From the NCBI GenBank assembly GCA_934675095.1, contig CAKUPC010000026.1, positions 1 to 26,231 on the forward strand: a DNA stretch of 26,231 nt. The letters run 5' to 3'. The notes beneath the pieces were generated by a model. It worked only from the letters and a program-made list of their open reading frames with translations. It made no database searches and was not told where the DNA came from. The first letter of the stretch is position 1; each line of letters begins with the position of its first letter. Source of the DNA: an uncultured Bacteroidales bacterium. Lineage in GTDB: Bacteria; Bacteroidota; Bacteroidia; Bacteroidales; UBA932. Position numbers and translations under genes: made by a program. This document shows, one piece after another, positions 23,029-26,231 of this stretch.

Positions 23029-26000
23029 TTAGAATGACAGGTTCATACCGAGGGAAACGGTTTTGTTCAGAGGGTACATCCTTCCGTAGTCGGAGTCCGG
23101 ATGTTCAGGATCGACATACTTTATCCCCGTGAGAGTCAGAAGGTTATATGCGTTCACGAACACTCTCAGGCCGAAGGACGACTTGCGGAGCTTAGGAATC
23201 GTGTAGCCGAGTTCGATGCTCTTGAGACGGAGATATGAAGTGCTGACGCGGTTGAACGAGGAGTTCTTCTCCGGAGAGTGGCCTGTGAAGGCATAGTGTC
23301 CGGAAGTCCACTGGAGGGTCTGGTCGAACGGGTCGGTGTAGTCGCCGACAGGGTGCCAGCGGTCGAGGAACTGCTCAAGCGCGCCGCCTCCGTTCGAGCC
23401 CCAGATGGAGTAGAGCGGCTCGTCATACATATAGGAGCCGAGCGCCGAACCCTGAAGCAGCATGCTGAAATCCAGCCCTTTCCACGCGCAGTTGAACGAG
23501 AGGGAGTAGTTCATCCACGGAGTCTGGTCGTAGGCGTACGGATGCGCGTCCAGACCGTTTATCTCGCCGTCGCCGTTCCAGTCGAGGTACTTGTAGTCGC
23601 CAGGAAGGGTGTCGTTCTCCTTGTAGATGTCGTAGTTCCAGATGTCCTCCCAGGACTCGTAGCGCCCCGCCGACTCATAGCCGAACTGGATGCCCTGATA
23701 GCGGTTGGTGAGGTTGTCGTTGCGCCAGCGGTCGTAGGAGTTGCCGTAAGGCCCCTGCCCGTAGGCCTTGAGGTTCTGGCGGCGGGTGATGGTGACGATT
23801 CCTGTGAGACCATAGCTGAAGTCACCGACCTTGTGGCGGTGCGAAAGTTCAAGCTCAAGGCCGAGGTTCCTGTCGCTGTTGAGGTTCTCCACCGGAGCGG
23901 ATGCGCCGACGACAGTCGGCAGCGAGGAGGTGTTCTGCCCGAACACGCCGTCGCGGCTGCGCTGGAAATAGTCGAAACTGATGCCGAGCATACCGTTCCA
24001 TGCCTCGAAATCGACGCCGATGTTGAATGTCCTGGACTTGAGCCAGGTTATGTTTGTGTTCGGGAGCGGAGAAGTGGTCACGCCATAGACCATCTCCCCG
24101 TCAATCAGGTAGGCCGGGGCATAGCCGCTGTAGTAGCCCTTCTCTCCGTCATTTCCGGTAGCCGGATAGACATAGCCGGAAATCCATTCGTAGTTCAGGT
24201 CGCTGTCATCTCCGAGCGAGCCGTAGCTTGCCCTTATCTTGAACTGGTTGATGAACGACAAAGCGCCGCAGCTCTTGAAGAAAGGCTCCTCCGAGATGCG
24301 CCAGCCCACGGAAGCGGAAGGGAAGAATCCCCATTGGTGTCCCGGGGCGAACTTTGACGAGCCGTCGTAGCGGAACTGGGCCTCGAAGAGATAGCGGTTG
24401 TCGAAGGCGTAGTTAACGCGGCCGATAAGCGCCTGATAGGCAAGGTTATAGAAAGAGCCTATATTGCTGTTTATATCGACGAAGGTCGATTGTGTCTTGT
24501 CCTTGAGGGCGGTGAGGTACGGGGAGCTGAAGGCGAGGTCGCCTATGAGATAGTAGTTGTCTCCGCGGCGCTTCTGAGCCTCATAGCCGAAGGTCGCTCC
24601 CACGTCGTGCCTGTCCGCGAAGGTGCGGTTGTAGTTGAGAAGAATCTGCCCGAGAGCCTGCCACTTGGTGTAGTTCTCGCGGGTAAGGCGGTCGGAGTGG
24701 TCGGAGAACTCCTTGGCGACATACTCGCCCGTCAGCTCGTCCTGCGCGTAGAGGTTGTAGGACTTGCGGAAGAACTCGTTGTCGTCGTAGCGGAAGTCGT
24801 AGCTCGCCATTCCCTTGAGCGACAGCCCCTTGAGGACATCGGTAAGGGTTCCGAAATCATATTCGAGCGACGCCGACGACTGGAACTGCTTCTCGCGGTA
24901 GTCCTTGTAGCCGGAGACCGAACGGGTCATCATCGCCACGGTGTTCTGCATGAGGTCAAGCCCCTCGTAGTTGAGCATGGTCTGCGCGTCATCGGCGTAT
25001 GCCGGGAAGAGCACGCCCTGCTTCCAGAGGTTGCGTATGAGGGAAACCGCGTCCGAGTCGGGAGTGCTGCGGTTGTCGGCTATCCCGCTGATGTTGAGGT
25101 TGAACTTCAGTCCCCGGGCAAGCTCCGCGTCGATGTTCGAGCGGATGTTGTACTTGGAGTAGTTGAGGTCGCGGGAGCGGAAGAATCCCTCCTGATAGAG
25201 GTAGCCCATGCTCACATAGTACTGCCACTTCTCGTTTCCTCCGGAAATGCTCACGTCGTGCTGTGTCTGAGGGGACATATCCGAAAACACGAGCGAGTTC
25301 CAGTCGGCGGCCTTGCGGGTGCCGTCCGCATACTGGTTCATGAAATCCTTCGTGAAGGTTATGGAGCCGCTTCCGTCGGACTTGTTCAGAGCCATCTCGT
25401 TGTAGAGGGTCATCGCCCCCTGCGCGTCCGCGAGCCTCGGCATGGTCGCGGGCATCTGGAAGGTGAACGAGCCGTTATACTGCACGGCGGCCTTGCCTTC
25501 CGAGCCCTTCTTCGTGGTCACGAGCACGACTCCGTTTCCGCCGCGCACTCCGTAAATCGCCGCCGAAGCGTCCTTGAGCACTGAGACGTTCTCGATGTCA
25601 TTGGCGTTCAGCCTCTGGAAATCCTCGGTCGAACGGGGAACGCCGTCGATGACGATGAGCGGTTCGCCGAGTCCCCGGATGTCCATGCTGTTGTTGTATG
25701 TTCCCGGCTCGGCCGACTTCTGCCACACGCGCACGCCCGGCACACGGCCGGTGAGCATATTCTGAGGGTTCTCGTTCTTTGTCTTAATCATGTTCTCGCC
25801 GTCCACGCCGGACACGGCTCCGGTGAGCGAGCCGCGCTTCTGCGTGCCGTAGCCGACCACGACCACAGACTCAAGCCAGGTGTTGTCGGCCGCCATCACG
25901 ACATTGATGACCTGCCGTCCGCCCACTTTCTCGTCTTTCGTGGCGAATCCGAGGAAGGAGAACTCCAGCACGGCGTCGGCCCCCGCCTGAATCTCATATT

Positions 26001-26169
26001 TTCCGTCCATGTCCGTCGCGACTCCGGTCTTCGAGCCCTTCACCATGACGTTTGCCCCGAACACCGGCTGCGCCGACTCATCGACGACCGTTCCGCTCAC
26101 CGTAATTGTCTGGGCGTCAAGCCCGACCGCAGCGAGGAGGAAAACCGCGATTATCAGTATCTTTTTCAT
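23029..26169 (-). CDS. susC: SusC/RagA-family TonB-dependent outer-membrane transporter
   Basis: The 1046-residue protein has a signal peptide (MKKILIIAVFLLAAVGLDAQ) and a carboxypeptidase-regulatory-like domain (about residues 23-105: VSGTVVDESAQPVFGANVMV, GVATDMDGKYEI, FSFLGF). The SusC hallmark SVVVVGYGTQKRGSLTGAV (about residue 108) leads into the plug (NMLTGRVPGVRVW, IRGLGEPLIVIDGVPRS, VLKDASAAIYGVRGGNGVVL). A 22-strand barrel follows and ends in the usual terminal phenylalanine (LGMNLSF). It imports oligosaccharides across the outer membrane with SusD, powered by TonB. It is the first gene of the mannan-type locus. Only 62 bp of its upstream region is in the window, holding two 15-bp direct repeats. 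Confidence 0.96.
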   Translation of the reverse strand: MKKILIIAVFLLAAVGLDAQTITVSGTVVDESAQPVFGANVMVKGSKTGVATDMDGKYEIQAGADAVLEFSFLGFATKDEKVGGRQVINVVMAADNTWLESVVVVGYGTQKRGSLTGAVSGVDGENMIKTKNENPQNMLTGRVPGVRVWQKSAEPGTYNNSMDIRGLGEPLIVIDGVPRSTEDFQRLNANDIENVSVLKDASAAIYGVRGGNGVVLVTTKKGSEGKAAVQYNGSFTFQMPATMPRLADAQGAMTLYNEMALNKSDGSGSITFTKDFMNQYADGTRKAADWNSLVFSDMSPQTQHDVSISGGNEKWQYYVSMGYLYQEGFFRSRDLNYSKYNIRSNIDAELARGLKFNLNISGIADNRSTPDSDAVSLIRNLWKQGVLFPAYADDAQTMLNYEGLDLMQNTVAMMTRSVSGYKDYREKQFQSSASLEYDFGTLTDVLKGLSLKGMASYDFRYDDNEFFRKSYNLYAQDELTGEYVAKEFSDHSDRLTRENYTKWQALGQILLNYNRTFADRHDVGATFGYEAQKRRGDNYYLIGDLAFSSPYLTALKDKTQSTFVDINSNIGSFYNLAYQALIGRVNYAFDNRYLFEAQFRYDGSSKFAPGHQWGFFPSASVGWRISEEPFFKSCGALSFINQFKIRASYGSLGDDSDLNYEWISGYVYPATGNDGEKGYYSGYAPAYLIDGEMVYGVTTSPLPNTNITWLKSRTFNIGVDFEAWNGMLGISFDYFQRSRDGVFGQNTSSLPTVVGASAPVENLNSDRNLGLELELSHRHKVGDFSYGLTGIVTITRRQNLKAYGQGPYGNSYDRWRNDNLTNRYQGIQFGYESAGRYESWEDIWNYDIYKENDTLPGDYKYLDWNGDGEINGLDAHPYAYDQTPWMNYSLSFNCAWKGLDFSMLLQGSALGSYMYDEPLYSIWGSNGGGALEQFLDRWHPVGDYTDPFDQTLQWTSGHYAFTGHSPEKNSSFNRVSTSYLRLKSIELGYTIPKLRKSSFGLRVFVNAYNLLTLTGIKYVDPEHPDSDYGRMYPLNKTVSLGMNLSF

Positions 26170-26196
26170 CTTTCTGTATTATTAAATCCTATCGAA

Positions 26197-26231
26197 AAAA
26201 ACATTCTGTCACAACTAAAAACATTCTGTCA
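26197..26231. repeat. two direct repeats upstream of susC
   Basis: AAAAACATTCTGTCA occurs at 26197-26211 and again at 26217-26231, an exact 15-bp repeat at a 20-bp period, 28 bp before the susC start codon. A two-turn spacing suits a regulator binding one face of the DNA. The window ends at the second copy, so more copies may follow. Confidence 0.5.

Overview
The window is from a member of the Bacteroidales (Bacteroidota). The evidence is a SusC/SusD pair with a DUF3823 lipoprotein, a UpxY-type antiterminator in front of a surface-polysaccharide operon, promoters of the form TTTG-N18/19-TAnnTTTG, and no Shine-Dalgarno sequences. The SusC/D half is GC-rich, while the polysaccharide genes (about 1 to 9 kb) are clearly AT-richer. 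This fits a horizontally acquired glycan cassette in a moderately GC-rich host. I cannot name the genus from sequence alone.

Layout. (1) 1-8511, all minus strand: a capsule or O-antigen operon. In transcription order it encodes a Wzx flippase, a GT2, a Wzy polymerase, a TupA-like ATP-grasp ligase, a broken second TupA-like copy, a GT4, a hexapeptide acetyltransferase, a second GT4 and a GT2 cut by the window edge. (2) 8512-9099: a decayed stretch with a 188-bp direct repeat at 400-bp period and gene remnants. (3) 9051-10787: a two-gene cassette with its own consensus promoter, encoding an OLD/AriA-like AAA ATPase and a small protein with a PD-(D/E)XK nuclease signature. It looks like an uncatalogued defence-type pair, and it sits where upxZ is usually found. 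(4) 10794-12076: upxY, its roughly 200-nt structured leader, and a promoter region bounded by a perfect 14-bp inverted repeat. Each repeat arm carries an outward-pointing -7 box, so this is a candidate invertible promoter. A divergent gene for a short LysR-type DNA-binding protein lies on the far side. (5) 12253-15072, plus strand: a secreted M16 metallopeptidase, followed by a palindromic intergenic repeat and a strong terminator. (6) 15261-26169, minus strand: a mannan or N-glycan utilisation locus (SusC, SusD, DUF3823 lipoprotein, GH92, and a GH125 fused to a CE1/LpqC-like esterase).

How it works together. In the utilisation locus, SusC/D and the DUF3823 protein should capture and import a mannose-containing glycan, GH92 and GH125 trim alpha-mannosyl linkages, and the fused esterase may remove an ester decoration. 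In the polysaccharide locus, UpxY should let polymerase read through the operon. The glycosyltransferases build a repeat unit, the acetyltransferase and TupA-like ligase may decorate it, and Wzx and Wzy export and polymerise it. Two long G tracts (G9 and G8) in the decoration genes, plus the inverted-repeat promoter, suggest that surface glycan structure may vary by several switching mechanisms. This last part is inference.
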